Positions 1 to 8,998 of a stretch of DNA of 64,000 bases are shown piece after piece; position 1 is the first letter of the stretch; the number at the start of each line of letters is the position of its first letter. The notes under the pieces are model-generated. The model did no database searches. It was not told where the DNA came from and worked only from the letters and a program-made list of their open reading frames with translations. This DNA is from Kutzneria sp. CA-103260 (GTDB taxonomy: Bacteria; Actinomycetota; Actinomycetes; Mycobacteriales; Pseudonocardiaceae). The translations under genes and the position numbers were made by a program. Where the stretch lies: the NCBI RefSeq assembly GCF_018263855.1, contig NZ_CP073318.1, forward strand, positions 4,774,001-4,838,000. Reading direction: 5' to 3'.

Positions 1-45
1 CCCGAGCACGGCCAGCAAGGCGATAACCGAAAGGACCCGGCTCAT
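1..45 (-). CDS. Mce-associated protein, N-terminus only (runs off left edge)
   Basis: Only the first 15 codons are inside the window. They read MSRVLSVIALLAVLG, a short basic start followed by a hydrophobic stretch, as expected for a signal anchor. The ATG (minus strand, 45-43) overlaps the mceF stop in an ATGA arrangement, the same coupling seen at every junction of this operon. In mce4 operons the gene after mceF usually encodes a small Mce-associated membrane protein (Mas), so this is the likely identity. The assignment rests on position and the hydrophobic start, because the body of the protein is not visible. Confidence 0.55.
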   Translation of the reverse strand, partial: MSRVLSVIALLAVLG

Positions 46-1202
46 CCCGGCAATCCCAGCAGCTGGGCCATGTTCGTCGGCGAGGGTGTGGTCTGAGTCG
101 TCCCCAGCGCACCAGGGAGGCGCGGTGTGTTGCCCCGCGGCACGTTCTGCGAGCCACGGACGTCGATCGGGCTGCTGGGCGGCTCGGCGCAGTAGGCCTG
201 GCTGTTCGCGGCCGCCGGGGCGGTGTTGTTCGCAGGGCGTTCCTGGGTCGTCTCATAGCCCTTGGTGCACGGGAACGGATTGAAGAAGTTCAGGATCAGA
301 CCCAGGTGCCCGGTGCCGTCGGGCGACAAGCCCGGCGTGAACGCCGTGATCACCGGGTAGGCCACCAGCAGTTCCTCGATGCCGGCGGTGCGGGTCGAGG
401 TGATGGCCGTGGTGGTGTAGAGATTGGCCAGCACCACACTGAGATTGCGGCCCGAGGAGCGCAGGATGTCGTCCACTGGTTGGGCGGCCGCCGGCGCGGC
501 GGAGATCAGCGACCGGATGTCGGCGTCGGATCCCTTGAGCTGGCCGGCGATCTGGTTCAGCGAGGTCGCGAAGGAGGTGATGTCGGCCGCGTCCCGGTTC
601 TGGGTGTCCAGCACCGTCTTGCCATCGGCCAGCAGCGCCTTGGTCTGCGGCAGGTGCTGCGCCGCGGCGGCGGTCAGATCACGGCTGGCGTCCAACAGCT
701 TCTGCAGATCCGGACCCGTACCGGCGAACGTCTTGTCCAGCTCGTCCACCACCACCTTCAGCTTGTCCGCCGGCACGCTCTTCACCAACGAGTCCAAATT
801 GGACAGCACTTCGTCCGGAGTCGGCGGCAGCGATGTCCGGTCCTGCGCGATGGTCGATCCCTGGGCCAGGTACGGACCTTTGTCGTCCGCCGGCTCCAGG
901 TCGATGTACTGCTCCCCCACCGCCGACCGGTTCGCCACCACCGCCTTGGCACTGGCCGGAATCAGCGGGGCCGACGAATCGATGGTCAGCAGCGCCTGCA
1001 CGCCCGCCGGCGACAGCTTCAGCTGGTTCACCCGCCCGACCGTCACACCCCGGTACGACACCTCGGCGTTCGGGAACACCCCGCCGGAATCGCTGAGCTG
1101 CACGGTGATCTGATAGCCCGGCGTCTGGAGGAACCGGTACAGGCCGACGATGGCGACCAGGGCGATGACCAGGAAGACGGCCAGTTGGACGCGGAGCCTC
1201 AT
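42..1202 (-). CDS. mceF: MceF, mce4-type sterol import system subunit
   Basis: 386 aa. One N-terminal membrane segment (about residues 5-24) is followed by an MlaD/Mce domain (about 30-115) with the typical beta-strand motif around VSYRGVTVGRV. After that come a long helical region and a Pro/Asn/Thr-rich C-terminal tail. Mce proteins form a hexameric tube through the periplasm that carries lipid; in mce4 systems the cargo is cholesterol or other sterols. It is the last of six consecutive mce genes and its ATG overlaps the mceE stop (ATGA). The mce4 rather than mce1-3 identity is inferred from the neighbouring hsd4A, fdxD, fadE26 and fadE27, which match the order next to M. tuberculosis mce4. 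Confidence 0.9.
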   Translation of the reverse strand: MRLRVQLAVFLVIALVAIVGLYRFLQTPGYQITVQLSDSGGVFPNAEVSYRGVTVGRVNQLKLSPAGVQALLTIDSSAPLIPASAKAVVANRSAVGEQYIDLEPADDKGPYLAQGSTIAQDRTSLPPTPDEVLSNLDSLVKSVPADKLKVVVDELDKTFAGTGPDLQKLLDASRDLTAAAAQHLPQTKALLADGKTVLDTQNRDAADITSFATSLNQIAGQLKGSDADIRSLISAAPAAAQPVDDILRSSGRNLSVVLANLYTTTAITSTRTAGIEELLVAYPVITAFTPGLSPDGTGHLGLILNFFNPFPCTKGYETTQERPANNTAPAAANSQAYCAEPPSSPIDVRGSQNVPRGNTPRLPGALGTTQTTPSPTNMAQLLGLPG

Positions 1203-2191
1203 CCCGCACCCCCGATGATCGGCGACTGCGGGCCCAGCAGCGAGCTCAGGTCCAGGTTGAACCGGATGTCCGAGTTGAAGTAGTCGCCCTTCACGTCGTT
1301 GGCCGCATAGTCGCTGAACGGGTAGGTGGCCAGGTACTCCAGCGCGGTCGGCAGCTTCGAGCCGGTCTCGGCCAACTTCTGCAACACCGGCTGCAACTGC
1401 TGGAGATCGCCGACCAGGTCATCGCGGCTGCGGTTGATCGTGTCGACGGCCACCGAGGACAGGTGGTCCAGGGCGTTGAGCATGCTGGTCAGCTCGTCGC
1501 GCTGCTGGGTGACGACCTGGAGGCCGGGGCCGAGCTGGTCGAGGGCGGTGGCGATGTTGTCGCGCTGGCCGGCCAGGGTGCCGGTGAGCCGGTTCATCGC
1601 GTCGATGGCCTTGACTATGCTGTCCTTCTGGCCGTCCAGGTCCCGCACCAGATTGTCCACTTGAGACAGGAACGAGCGGATCTGCGGCTCGTTGCCGGTC
1701 ATGGCCGCGTTGAGCTCCCGCACGATGTTCTGGATCTGGCCGATGTCGCCCCCGTTGAGCAGCAGCGACAGCGCCCCCAGCACTTCCTCGATCTCCGGGC
1801 TGCGGCCGGTCCGGTCCTTGGTGATCACCGCCCCGTCCCGCAACTGGCCACTGGGTTGCGCGGGCGCGGTCAGTTCCACGTACTTCTCGCCCAGCAGGCT
1901 GGACTGCCCCAGCTGCGCCCCGGCGTTGGCCGGCAGCCGCACCGAGCCGTTGATCAGCACGTCCACGAGGGCGGTTTTGTTGTCCGGCCCCAGGTCCACG
2001 CGGTCGACCCGGCCCACTGGCACGTCGTCGACCTTCACGCTGGACTGCGGCACCAGATCGAGAACGTCAGCGAACTGCACGGTCACGTGATACGGCCGGT
2101 CGCCGAGATCCGCGCCACCGGGGAGCGGTGTGTCGTAGAGACTGCATCCGGCGACGAGCAGAAGCGGGAGGAGTATGAGGCAGCGCTTCAT
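1199..2191 (-). CDS. mceE: MceE, lipoprotein subunit of the Mce4 importer
   Basis: 330 aa. The N-terminus is a lipoprotein signal: a basic start, a Leu-rich core and a lipobox ending LLLVAGC (Cys16), so the mature protein should be lipid-anchored outside the cell membrane. The Mce/MlaD domain covers about residues 35-115 (VDDVPVGRVDRV) and is followed by long heptad-like helices. The fifth Mce protein (LprK class) is the lipoprotein member in nearly all mce operons, which fits its place between mceD and mceF. The ATG overlaps the mceD stop as ATGA. Confidence 0.92.
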   Translation of the reverse strand: MKRCLILLPLLLVAGCSLYDTPLPGGADLGDRPYHVTVQFADVLDLVPQSSVKVDDVPVGRVDRVDLGPDNKTALVDVLINGSVRLPANAGAQLGQSSLLGEKYVELTAPAQPSGQLRDGAVITKDRTGRSPEIEEVLGALSLLLNGGDIGQIQNIVRELNAAMTGNEPQIRSFLSQVDNLVRDLDGQKDSIVKAIDAMNRLTGTLAGQRDNIATALDQLGPGLQVVTQQRDELTSMLNALDHLSSVAVDTINRSRDDLVGDLQQLQPVLQKLAETGSKLPTALEYLATYPFSDYAANDVKGDYFNSDIRFNLDLSSLLGPQSPIIGGAG

Positions 2192-3330
2192 TTTCCTCCT
2201 CCCAACAGCGGCAACGGCAGCGGCGGTAGCTTGCCCTGTTGCAGCGCCGACAGCACCTGCGCCGCCGACGGCAGGTGCAGGGTCCCGTCGAGCAGCGGGG
2301 CGATCTGCTTGCAGATGTCGGCCAGGGCGCTGGGAATCTGGGTGGGGGTGCTGCGCTGCAACAGCTGGCAGATCATCATGACCGGCGGATAGGTCAGCTC
2401 GTTGATGTTGCCGCGCACGGCGATGGTGCCGGACTTGGCGTCGTAGGCATTGACGAAGTTGGTGGCGGCGGTGGGCGCCACGTCGAGGACTTCGGCGAGG
2501 GCGGCGCGCTGGTCGACCAGGGTCTTGGTGATGGCGGCCAGATTGTCCACATTGGTCTGAATCAGCCCCTTGTTGTCGGTGAGGAACTTCTGCACCTTGG
2601 TCAGGGCCGAGGCCAGCGCGGACACGGCCGCGCCGAGCTGCTGGCGGTTGTCGGCGAGGAAGCCGGTGGCGTCGGACAGGCGGCCGTTGAGGTCGTGCAC
2701 CTGCTGGTCGCTGGCGGCCAGGGTGGAGGTGATCTTGCTCAGGTTGTCGACGGTGCCGAACAGGTCGCCCTTGGAGCTGTCCAGGGCGCCGGCGGCCTGG
2801 CTGAGCTGCTTGACGGTGTTGTTCAAGGCGTCACCGGTGCCGGCCAGGTTGGCCGCGGCGGAGTCGATCACGTTGGACAGCGCGCCGTTCTTGTTGGCGC
2901 CGGACGGCCCCAGGGCCTGGCTGAGCTGGTCGACGCTGGTGAACAACTGGTCCAGCTCGACCGGGCTGGCGGTGCGGTCCCGGGACAGCGTGGAGTTCGG
3001 CGGCAGCTCCGGCCCACCGTCGTAGGCCGGCGTCAGCTGCACGTAGCGGTCGCTGACCAGACTGGGCGCGATCACCACGGCATGCACGCCGGCCGGGATC
3101 TGCACGTCACGGTCCACAGTGAACTGAACCTTCACCTGGCCGCCGACCGGCATCACGGAGTCGATGCTGCCGACCTTCACTCCGAGCACCCGGACCGCCG
3201 AGCCGGCGTAGAGGCCGATCGTCTTGTCGAAGTACGCCGTCACGACCGTGCCGGAAGTCGGGGCCAGCCACAGGAAGGCGCTGGCCAGCACCAACGCGAC
3301 GACGCAAGCGATTGCCAGGATGCGAGTCAT
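2188..3330 (-). CDS. mceD: MceD subunit of the Mce4 importer
   Basis: 380 aa. An N-terminal membrane anchor (about 4-24) is followed by the Mce/MlaD domain (about 28-110, with VRVLGVKVGSID) and a conserved SDRYVQLTPAY stretch typical of Mce proteins. The central region is helical and rich in Gln/Ala/Leu. The C-terminus ends in a Leu/Pro-rich tail. Its ATG overlaps the mceC stop (ATGA), so it is probably translated together with the rest of the operon. By family it forms part of the periplasmic lipid-conducting assembly. Confidence 0.9.
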   Translation of the reverse strand: MTRILAIACVVALVLASAFLWLAPTSGTVVTAYFDKTIGLYAGSAVRVLGVKVGSIDSVMPVGGQVKVQFTVDRDVQIPAGVHAVVIAPSLVSDRYVQLTPAYDGGPELPPNSTLSRDRTASPVELDQLFTSVDQLSQALGPSGANKNGALSNVIDSAAANLAGTGDALNNTVKQLSQAAGALDSSKGDLFGTVDNLSKITSTLAASDQQVHDLNGRLSDATGFLADNRQQLGAAVSALASALTKVQKFLTDNKGLIQTNVDNLAAITKTLVDQRAALAEVLDVAPTAATNFVNAYDAKSGTIAVRGNINELTYPPVMMICQLLQRSTPTQIPSALADICKQIAPLLDGTLHLPSAAQVLSALQQGKLPPLPLPLLGGGK

Positions 3331-4355
3331 TTCGACCCCAGGCTCGGATCGGCCAGCGGCGTCGAGCAGCCGCCGGGATTGAACTCCAGGCCGGCCGTGG
3401 TCTGGGCTGGCGGCAGCAGGCCGCAGATGTAGCCGTCGAACCAGCGACCGGTGCCGATGGTGTTGTTGAACACCCGTACGAACGGAGCCAGCGAGGCCAG
3501 CGCCTGGCTGAGGTTGTCCTGGTTGCGGGCCAGCACCGCGGTGACCTCGTCGAGCTGGTCCAGCGCCGGCTGCAGCTGGTCCTGGTTGTCAGTGACCAGC
3601 CCGCTGAGCTGCTTGGCCAGCTGCTGGGTGCCGGTGAGCAGCTGGGCGATGGCCTGCTTGCGCTGCTGCACCACGGAAAGCAGCAGGTTGCCGTCGTCGA
3701 GCAGCTTGCTGATCTCGGCGCCCCGGGCCGACACGGTTGAGCTCAGTTGGTTGGTGCCGGCCAACATACCGGCGATCTGATCGTCACGGGAGGCGATTGT
3801 CGTGGACAGTGACGACAGCCCGGACGCCGCCTGCTTCAACGGTTCCGGCGTGTCCTTCAACGCGTCGGAGATCACCTGGAAGCTGGCGGCCAGCTGGTTC
3901 GGGTCGATCTGGCCGACGGTCTGGCCGAGCTGGTTGATCGCGTCGGTCACGTCGAACGGCGACATGGTGCGGGACTGCGGAATGGTCTGCCGTGGATCCT
4001 GGGCCTGGGAGCCAGCCGATTGCAGGGCGAGGTACTTGTCACCGAGCACGGTCCGGATCTGGATGGAGGCGCTGGTCTTGTCGCCGAGGAACACGTCGCT
4101 GACCCGGAACTCCACCAGCACCTTGTTGCCGGCCAAGGACACTCGCCGCACCTGCCCGACCTTCACGCCGGCCACGCTGACCTCATTGCCGGCCACCAGC
4201 CCAGCCGATTCGCCGAAGTAGGCCGAGTACGTCGTGCCGCCACCGATGATCGGCAGGTCGTCGGCGTTGAACGCGGCCAGCACGCCGAGCACCAGCACCA
4301 CGACGGTGACCACTCCGACGAGTATTTCCCTCCTCATGGCTACTTCCCGCCTCAT
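3327..4355 (-). CDS. mceC: MceC subunit of the Mce4 importer
   Basis: 342 aa from the ATG at 4355. I chose this start because it overlaps the mceB stop as ATGA, as at all other junctions here. An in-frame ATG six codons later (4337, also followed by AGGAGG-like bases) is the alternative, and a longer frame upstream would run into mceB. The protein has an N-terminal anchor (MRREILVGVVTVVVLVLGVL region), an Mce/MlaD domain (NEVSVAGVKVGQVRRV) and the conserved LGDKYLALQ strand. A long helical domain follows, ending in a Cys-containing tail. It is a structural subunit of the Mce4 complex. Confidence 0.9.
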   Translation of the reverse strand: MRREVAMRREILVGVVTVVVLVLGVLAAFNADDLPIIGGGTTYSAYFGESAGLVAGNEVSVAGVKVGQVRRVSLAGNKVLVEFRVSDVFLGDKTSASIQIRTVLGDKYLALQSAGSQAQDPRQTIPQSRTMSPFDVTDAINQLGQTVGQIDPNQLAASFQVISDALKDTPEPLKQAASGLSSLSTTIASRDDQIAGMLAGTNQLSSTVSARGAEISKLLDDGNLLLSVVQQRKQAIAQLLTGTQQLAKQLSGLVTDNQDQLQPALDQLDEVTAVLARNQDNLSQALASLAPFVRVFNNTIGTGRWFDGYICGLLPPAQTTAGLEFNPGGCSTPLADPSLGSK

Positions 4356-5386
4356 GGGCCACACCTCGCCGGCATCTGGGACACCGGGAACGGCACGATC
4401 GGCAGCGACACGCCCAGCGAGCCGATGCTGACCGAGCCGGACAGCCGGCACAGGTAGTAGTTGAACCAGCTGCCGTAGCTCGCGGTCCGGGTGAAGGCCT
4501 GGAGGTCGCCGGGCAGCTTCTGCAGGAACGAGTCCAGCGACGGGTCGGCGTGGTTGAGCAGCTGCGACACCTGCCCGAGATTGCCGATGTCCGACTGCAG
4601 TGAGGGCCGGGCCTGGGCCAGCAGCCCGGCGGTCGCGGTGGTCAGGCCGTCCAGCGCGGTGATCGCGTCGGCGATCGGCTGCCGGTCCGCGGCCAGCCCG
4701 CTCACCAGCTGCTGAACCGTGCTGATCAGGCTGGACAGCTCGGCGCCGCGGCCGTTGATGGTGCCCAGCACCGCGGTCAGGTTGTCGATCACCTGCCCGA
4801 TCACCTGGTCCCGCCCGGCGACCGCCGAGGTGATCGACGCGGTGTGCGCGAGCAGGTCGCTGACCGTGCCGCCTTCCCCTTGCAGGACCTGGATGATCTC
4901 GTACGACAGCTGGTTGACGTCCTTCGGCGACAGCGCCTGGAACAGCGGCTTGAAGCCGTTGAACAGCGCGGTCAGGTTGAGCGCCGGCTGGGTGCGGTCC
5001 AGCGGGATGGTGGTGCCGGGCCGCAGCACCGCGTTCGGGTCGCCGACGTCGGTGCCGAGCGAGATGTACCGCTGCCCCACCAGGTTCCGGTACTTGACCG
5101 ACGCCGTGGTCGCCGCCGGCAGCTTCCGGTCGGCGGCCAGGTCGAACGTCACCTCGGCGTTCTTGTCGTCCACCAGGGCGATGTCGTCGACCTGTCCGAT
5201 TCGGACACCGGCGACCCGTACGTCATCGCCTTTGTTGAGGCCGCTGACGTCGGAGAAGATCGCGTGATAGGTGGCGGTGTTCCCGAGGTTGGCGTTGACG
5301 ATGGTCGCCGCCAGCATGCCGGTCAGCACCACGGTGACCACCGTGAAGATCGCGATCTTCAGGCCGGGGCCGAGGACGGACCTCAT
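4352..5386 (-). CDS. mceB: MceB subunit of the Mce4 importer
   Basis: 344 aa. It has a signal-anchor at about residues 8-30, an Mce/MlaD domain (about 36-120, VRVAGVRIGQVDDI and GQRYISLG), then a helical region. Two Cys near the C-terminus (CRLSG and RCGP at the very end) could pair. The start overlaps the mceA stop as ATGA. Second gene of the six-gene mce series and a subunit of the sterol importer by context. Confidence 0.9.
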   Translation of the reverse strand: MRSVLGPGLKIAIFTVVTVVLTGMLAATIVNANLGNTATYHAIFSDVSGLNKGDDVRVAGVRIGQVDDIALVDDKNAEVTFDLAADRKLPAATTASVKYRNLVGQRYISLGTDVGDPNAVLRPGTTIPLDRTQPALNLTALFNGFKPLFQALSPKDVNQLSYEIIQVLQGEGGTVSDLLAHTASITSAVAGRDQVIGQVIDNLTAVLGTINGRGAELSSLISTVQQLVSGLAADRQPIADAITALDGLTTATAGLLAQARPSLQSDIGNLGQVSQLLNHADPSLDSFLQKLPGDLQAFTRTASYGSWFNYYLCRLSGSVSIGSLGVSLPIVPFPVSQMPARCGP

Positions 5387-6672
5387 TTCAGCGTCACCTC
5401 CGAGCCGCGCAGCAGCGGGCCGATCAGCAGGGCGCTCCAGCCGGGCGTCTGCTGCGGCATCAGGCCGAGTTGGGGCGCCTCAAGGAGGTTGAGCAGTTGT
5501 TGCTCGGCCGACGAACCGGCGACGGAAGCGCTTGCGGGGTGGGTGGTGGCCGGCTGGCCGGCGGAGTCCTGGGTACCGGGATGGGTCGAACCGTCCTTGA
5601 TCGGGCCGCCGGGCGGGTACTGCGGGAACAGGTTGCCGCTGCTGGCTTTCTGGTAGCACTGCGGCCCACGGGTGTCCAGGTACTTCGGCGTGTCCACGCC
5701 CGGCTGGTACGCGCCCCGGCTGGCGGTGATCGTCAGCGTGAACTTGCCCATCTGCGGGTGGTCGGTGCCCTTGCCGAAGGTGAAGTCGGCGTTGGCCAAC
5801 TGGTCGGCGAGCTGGCCCAGCACGCACGGGTACTCGGGGGCGTACTTGGCCAGCACGGCCAGGGTCGGCGCGGCCGAGCCGGCGAGGCCGATGACGTTGG
5901 CCTCGTTGACCCGTAAGAAGCTGTCCAGGTCCACCGACGTCGTGGTGACGACCGAGTACAGAGTGTCCAATTGGGACCGCTGGTCGACCAGGGTCCGACT
6001 GGTGGTGGTGAGATCGGCCAGCGCGTGCAGAAAGTCCGGCGCGGCGGTCGAATACGTGTCGGCGACGTGGGACAGGGATGCGAGATCGGCGTTCAGGTCC
6101 GGCAACGAGGGGGCCAGCTGCCGCAGGTACGAGTCGGCCTGGGTCAGCACCTCCCCGAGTTGCTTGCCTCGGCCGTCCAACGCCTGCGACAGGGCGGTCA
6201 GGGTGCCGGCGAGTTTCTGCGGCTGCACGGCCTGCAACACCGGCATCAGGTCGTCGAGCACCTTGCTGATCTCGACGGCCGAGCTGCTGCGGTCCTGGCC
6301 GATCACCGCCCCGGCCTGGATCGGCGCCGCCGGCTGGTTCGGGATCTGAAGCGCCACATAGCGTTCGCCGAACAACGTCTTCGGCAGCAGCCGGGCCGTC
6401 ACGTTCGAGGGCACCTGGTCGATCAGATCCGGTTGCAGCGCAAGGTCGAGCGAGGCCAGGCCGCCGTCGGTGCGGACCGACCGCACCTCCCCCACCACCA
6501 CACCGCGGACCTTCACGTCCGAGCCCGGGGTCAGCTGGTTGCCGACCGAGTCGGTCTCCAGCGTCACGTGCACGGCCGGCGTGAACGCCTTCTCGTAGAC
6601 GGCCACCGTGAACGACAGGAAGGCCACGATGGCCACCAGGAAGGCCGCGCCGAACACGTGGTACCGGTTCAT
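5383..6672 (-). CDS. mceA: MceA subunit of the Mce4 importer
   Basis: 429 aa from the ATG at 6672 (MNRYHVFGAAFL), which overlaps the yrbE4B stop as ATGA. The open frame continues upstream, but only as the antisense-like overlap with yrbE4B. It has an N-terminal anchor (about 7-26) and an Mce/MlaD domain (about 33-120, DVKVRGVVVGEVRSV, FGERYVALQIP). A helical domain follows, then a long Pro/Gly/Ser/Thr-rich C-terminal tail, longer than in the other five. MceA is the first substrate-tube component and sits directly after the two YrbE permeases, as in M. tuberculosis mce4. Confidence 0.92.
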   Translation of the reverse strand: MNRYHVFGAAFLVAIVAFLSFTVAVYEKAFTPAVHVTLETDSVGNQLTPGSDVKVRGVVVGEVRSVRTDGGLASLDLALQPDLIDQVPSNVTARLLPKTLFGERYVALQIPNQPAAPIQAGAVIGQDRSSSAVEISKVLDDLMPVLQAVQPQKLAGTLTALSQALDGRGKQLGEVLTQADSYLRQLAPSLPDLNADLASLSHVADTYSTAAPDFLHALADLTTTSRTLVDQRSQLDTLYSVVTTTSVDLDSFLRVNEANVIGLAGSAAPTLAVLAKYAPEYPCVLGQLADQLANADFTFGKGTDHPQMGKFTLTITASRGAYQPGVDTPKYLDTRGPQCYQKASSGNLFPQYPPGGPIKDGSTHPGTQDSAGQPATTHPASASVAGSSAEQQLLNLLEAPQLGLMPQQTPGWSALLIGPLLRGSEVTLK

Positions 6673-7475
6673 CCGGCGATCCGCACCGTCGTGGACGAGC
6701 CCCAGATCGCCAGGCTGAGGAAGAAGTCCAGCACCACCTGGGACACCAGCGCGGCCCGCACCGCCCGGCCGACGGCCACGCCGACCCCGGCCGGCCCGCC
6801 GCTGGCGGTGTAGCCGTAGTAGCAGTGCACGAGGATGACCACGACGCTGAACACCATCACCTTGCCGAACGACCACAGCACGTCCACCGGCGGCAGGAAC
6901 AGCGCGAAGTAGTGGTCGTAGGTGCCGGCCGACTGGCCGTAGAACAGCACGGTGATCTCGCGGGAGGCCAGATAGGAGCAGAGCAGACCAATGACGTACA
7001 ACGGGATGACCGCGGCCACACCGGCCAGCATCCGGGTGGTGACCAGGTAGGGCAGGCTCGGCACGCCCATCACCTCGAGCGCGTCGACCTCCTCGGAGAT
7101 CCGCATCGCGCCGAGCTGGGCGGTGAAGCCGCAGCCGACCGTGGCCGACAGCGCCAGGCCGGCCGACAGCGGCGCGACCTCGCGGGTGTCGAAGTAGGCC
7201 GAGATGAACCCGGTCAGCGCCGAGGTGCCGAGCTGGTTCAGCGCCGAATAGCCTTGCAGTCCGACCACGGTGCCGGTGAACAGGGTCATGCCGATCATCA
7301 CGCCGAGCGTGCCGCCGATCACCGCCAGGGCCCCGCTGCCGAAGCTGACCTCACCCAGCAGCCTGAGCACCTCGCGTGGATACCGCCGGATCGCTTGCGG
7401 CGCCCAGGCGATGGCCCGGCCGTAGAACGCCATCTGGCGGCCGAGTTGCTCCAGTTGCGCCGCAGGAGCTGTCAT
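6669..7475 (-). CDS. yrbE4B: YrbE4B, MlaE-type permease of the Mce4 importer
   Basis: 268 aa integral membrane protein of the MlaE/YrbE family, with about five to six hydrophobic segments. The family signature GYSALNQLGTSALTGF and the EVDALEVMGVPSLPYLV coupling-helix region are present. It should pair with YrbE4A and an MceG-type ATPase (not in the window) to power sterol import. Three bases separate it from yrbE4A, and its stop overlaps the mceA start. Confidence 0.93.
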   Translation of the reverse strand: MTAPAAQLEQLGRQMAFYGRAIAWAPQAIRRYPREVLRLLGEVSFGSGALAVIGGTLGVMIGMTLFTGTVVGLQGYSALNQLGTSALTGFISAYFDTREVAPLSAGLALSATVGCGFTAQLGAMRISEEVDALEVMGVPSLPYLVTTRMLAGVAAVIPLYVIGLLCSYLASREITVLFYGQSAGTYDHYFALFLPPVDVLWSFGKVMVFSVVVILVHCYYGYTASGGPAGVGVAVGRAVRAALVSQVVLDFFLSLAIWGSSTTVRIAG

Positions 7476-7478
7476 GTC

Positions 7479-8240
7479 TCACATGCCCTTCGGCGGAACC
7501 AGTTGGAGGTAGATGCCGGTCAGCACCACGTTCACCAGGAACAGCAACAGGAAGGTGATGACCACGGCCTGGTTGACCGCGTCGCCCACGCCCTTGGGGC
7601 CGGCCGACGGGTTCAGCCCTCGGTAGGCCGCCACCACGCCGGCGATGAAGCCGTAGATCACCGCCTTGATCTCGCTGATCACCAGGTCCGGCAGCTGGGC
7701 CAGGGCGTTGAAGCTGGCCAGGTACGCGCCCGGCGTGCCGCCCTGCATGATCACGTTGAAGAAGTAGCCGCCCAGCACGCCGACCACGCTGACCAGGCCG
7801 TTGAGCAGGATCGAGACGAACATCGCGGCCAGCACCCGGGGCACGATCAGCCGCTGCACCGGCGGCACGCCCAGCACCCGCATGGCGTCGATCTCCTCGC
7901 GGATGGTCCGCGCGCCGACGTCCGCGCACATCGCCGAGCCGCCCGCGCCGGCCACCAGCAGCGCCGTGATCAGTGGGCTGGCCTGCTGGATGATCGCCAG
8001 CGCGCTGGCCGCGCCGGTGAACGACTGGGCGCCGATCTGCTTGGTCAGCGAGCCCAGGTGCAGCGAGATGACCGCGCCGAACGGGATCGCCACCATCGCC
8101 GTGGGCAGGATGGTGACGCTGGCGAAGAACCAGGACTGGCGGACCAGCTCCCGCCACTGGAACGGCCGCTGCGGCACCGACCGCACGACTTCCCAGCCCA
8201 GCAGGGAGATCCGCCCGACCTGACGGAACGCGACGATCAC
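7479..8240 (-). CDS. yrbE4A: YrbE4A, MlaE-type permease of the Mce4 importer
   Basis: 253 aa using the GTG at 8240, whose GTGA overlaps the stop of the upstream SDR gene (the open frame itself runs further upstream through that gene). It has the MlaE/YrbE permease fold with about five membrane spans and the EEIDAMRVLGVPPVQRLIVPR loop typical of the family, which contacts the ATPase. It forms the membrane channel of the Mce4 system with YrbE4B. The coupling to an SDR upstream is unusual: in M. tuberculosis the gene before yrbE4A is hsd4A itself. Confidence 0.92.
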   Translation of the reverse strand: MIVAFRQVGRISLLGWEVVRSVPQRPFQWRELVRQSWFFASVTILPTAMVAIPFGAVISLHLGSLTKQIGAQSFTGAASALAIIQQASPLITALLVAGAGGSAMCADVGARTIREEIDAMRVLGVPPVQRLIVPRVLAAMFVSILLNGLVSVVGVLGGYFFNVIMQGGTPGAYLASFNALAQLPDLVISEIKAVIYGFIAGVVAAYRGLNPSAGPKGVGDAVNQAVVITFLLLFLVNVVLTGIYLQLVPPKGM

Positions 8241-8989
8241 GACGGCGCCAGCGCGTGGGTGGCGGCGGCCCCGCCGTCGACCGAGAACTCGCCGCCGGTG
8301 CAGTAGGAACTCTCGTCGCTGGCCAGGAACAGCACCAGGTTGGCGACTTCCTCGGGCCGCCCGGCCCGCTGGATGGCCAGCTTCTTCAGCACCGGCGTCA
8401 TGTCCATCTCGTGGCCGCCCAGGGCGGTTTTCACCATGTCGGTGTCGATCGCGCCGGGGTGCACCGAGTTGACCCGGATGTTCTTGCGGCCCAGCTCCAC
8501 CGCCGCCACCTTGGTCATGCCGCGGATGGCGAACTTGGAGGCGGAGTAGGCCACCAGCAACGGCATCGCCGCCAGACCCTCCACGGAGGACACGTTCACG
8601 ATGGAGCCGCCGTGGCCCTTCATCAGCGGCACGGCCGCGCGCATGCCCAGGAAGGTGCCGATCTGGTTGATCCGGATCACCCGCTCGTAGTCGGCGAGCG
8701 TGGTCTTGGGCAGCGGCGAGAAGTGCAGCACGCCGGCGTTGTTGACCAGCACGTCCAGCCGCTCCAACTCGCCGGTGACCTGCGCCCACTCGTCTTCCGA
8801 GCTGACGTCCAGGTGTTGGTAGTCGGCCGCGTCGCCGAGCTCGTCGGCCAGCGCCTTGCCGGCGTCGTCGTTGACGTCCGCGATGATCACCCGCGCGCCC
8901 TCGGCGACGAACCGCCGCGCCGCGGCCGCGCCCTGTCCACGGGCCGCGCCGGTGATCAGCGCGGTCTTGCCGTCCAGTCGCCCGGTCAT
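8237..8989 (-). CDS. Short-chain dehydrogenase, hydroxysteroid dehydrogenase-like
   Basis: 250 aa classical SDR. Visible motifs are TGAARGQG (NAD(P) loop), NNAG, a catalytic Ser in NVSSVEG, YSASK (Tyr/Lys) and a C-terminal GGEFSVDGG. It resembles the 3-alpha/20-beta-hydroxysteroid dehydrogenase (FabG3/Rv2002) type by general appearance. The ATG is preceded by AGGAGAAGG. It lies between hsd4A (9 bases upstream) and yrbE4A, to which it is coupled by GTGA, so it belongs to the KstR-controlled sterol uptake operon. Exact substrate unknown; a steroid alcohol/ketone is the natural guess. Confidence 0.8.
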   Translation of the reverse strand: MTGRLDGKTALITGAARGQGAAAARRFVAEGARVIIADVNDDAGKALADELGDAADYQHLDVSSEDEWAQVTGELERLDVLVNNAGVLHFSPLPKTTLADYERVIRINQIGTFLGMRAAVPLMKGHGGSIVNVSSVEGLAAMPLLVAYSASKFAIRGMTKVAAVELGRKNIRVNSVHPGAIDTDMVKTALGGHEMDMTPVLKKLAIQRAGRPEEVANLVLFLASDESSYCTGGEFSVDGGAAATHALAPS

Positions 8990-8998
8990 GGCCTTCTC

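Noticed and set aside
4356..4451. Longer N-terminus for MceC (start at 4451)
   Set aside because: It would overlap mceB by 100 bases with a non-membrane, Arg-rich extension; the ATGA start at 4355 fits the operon pattern.
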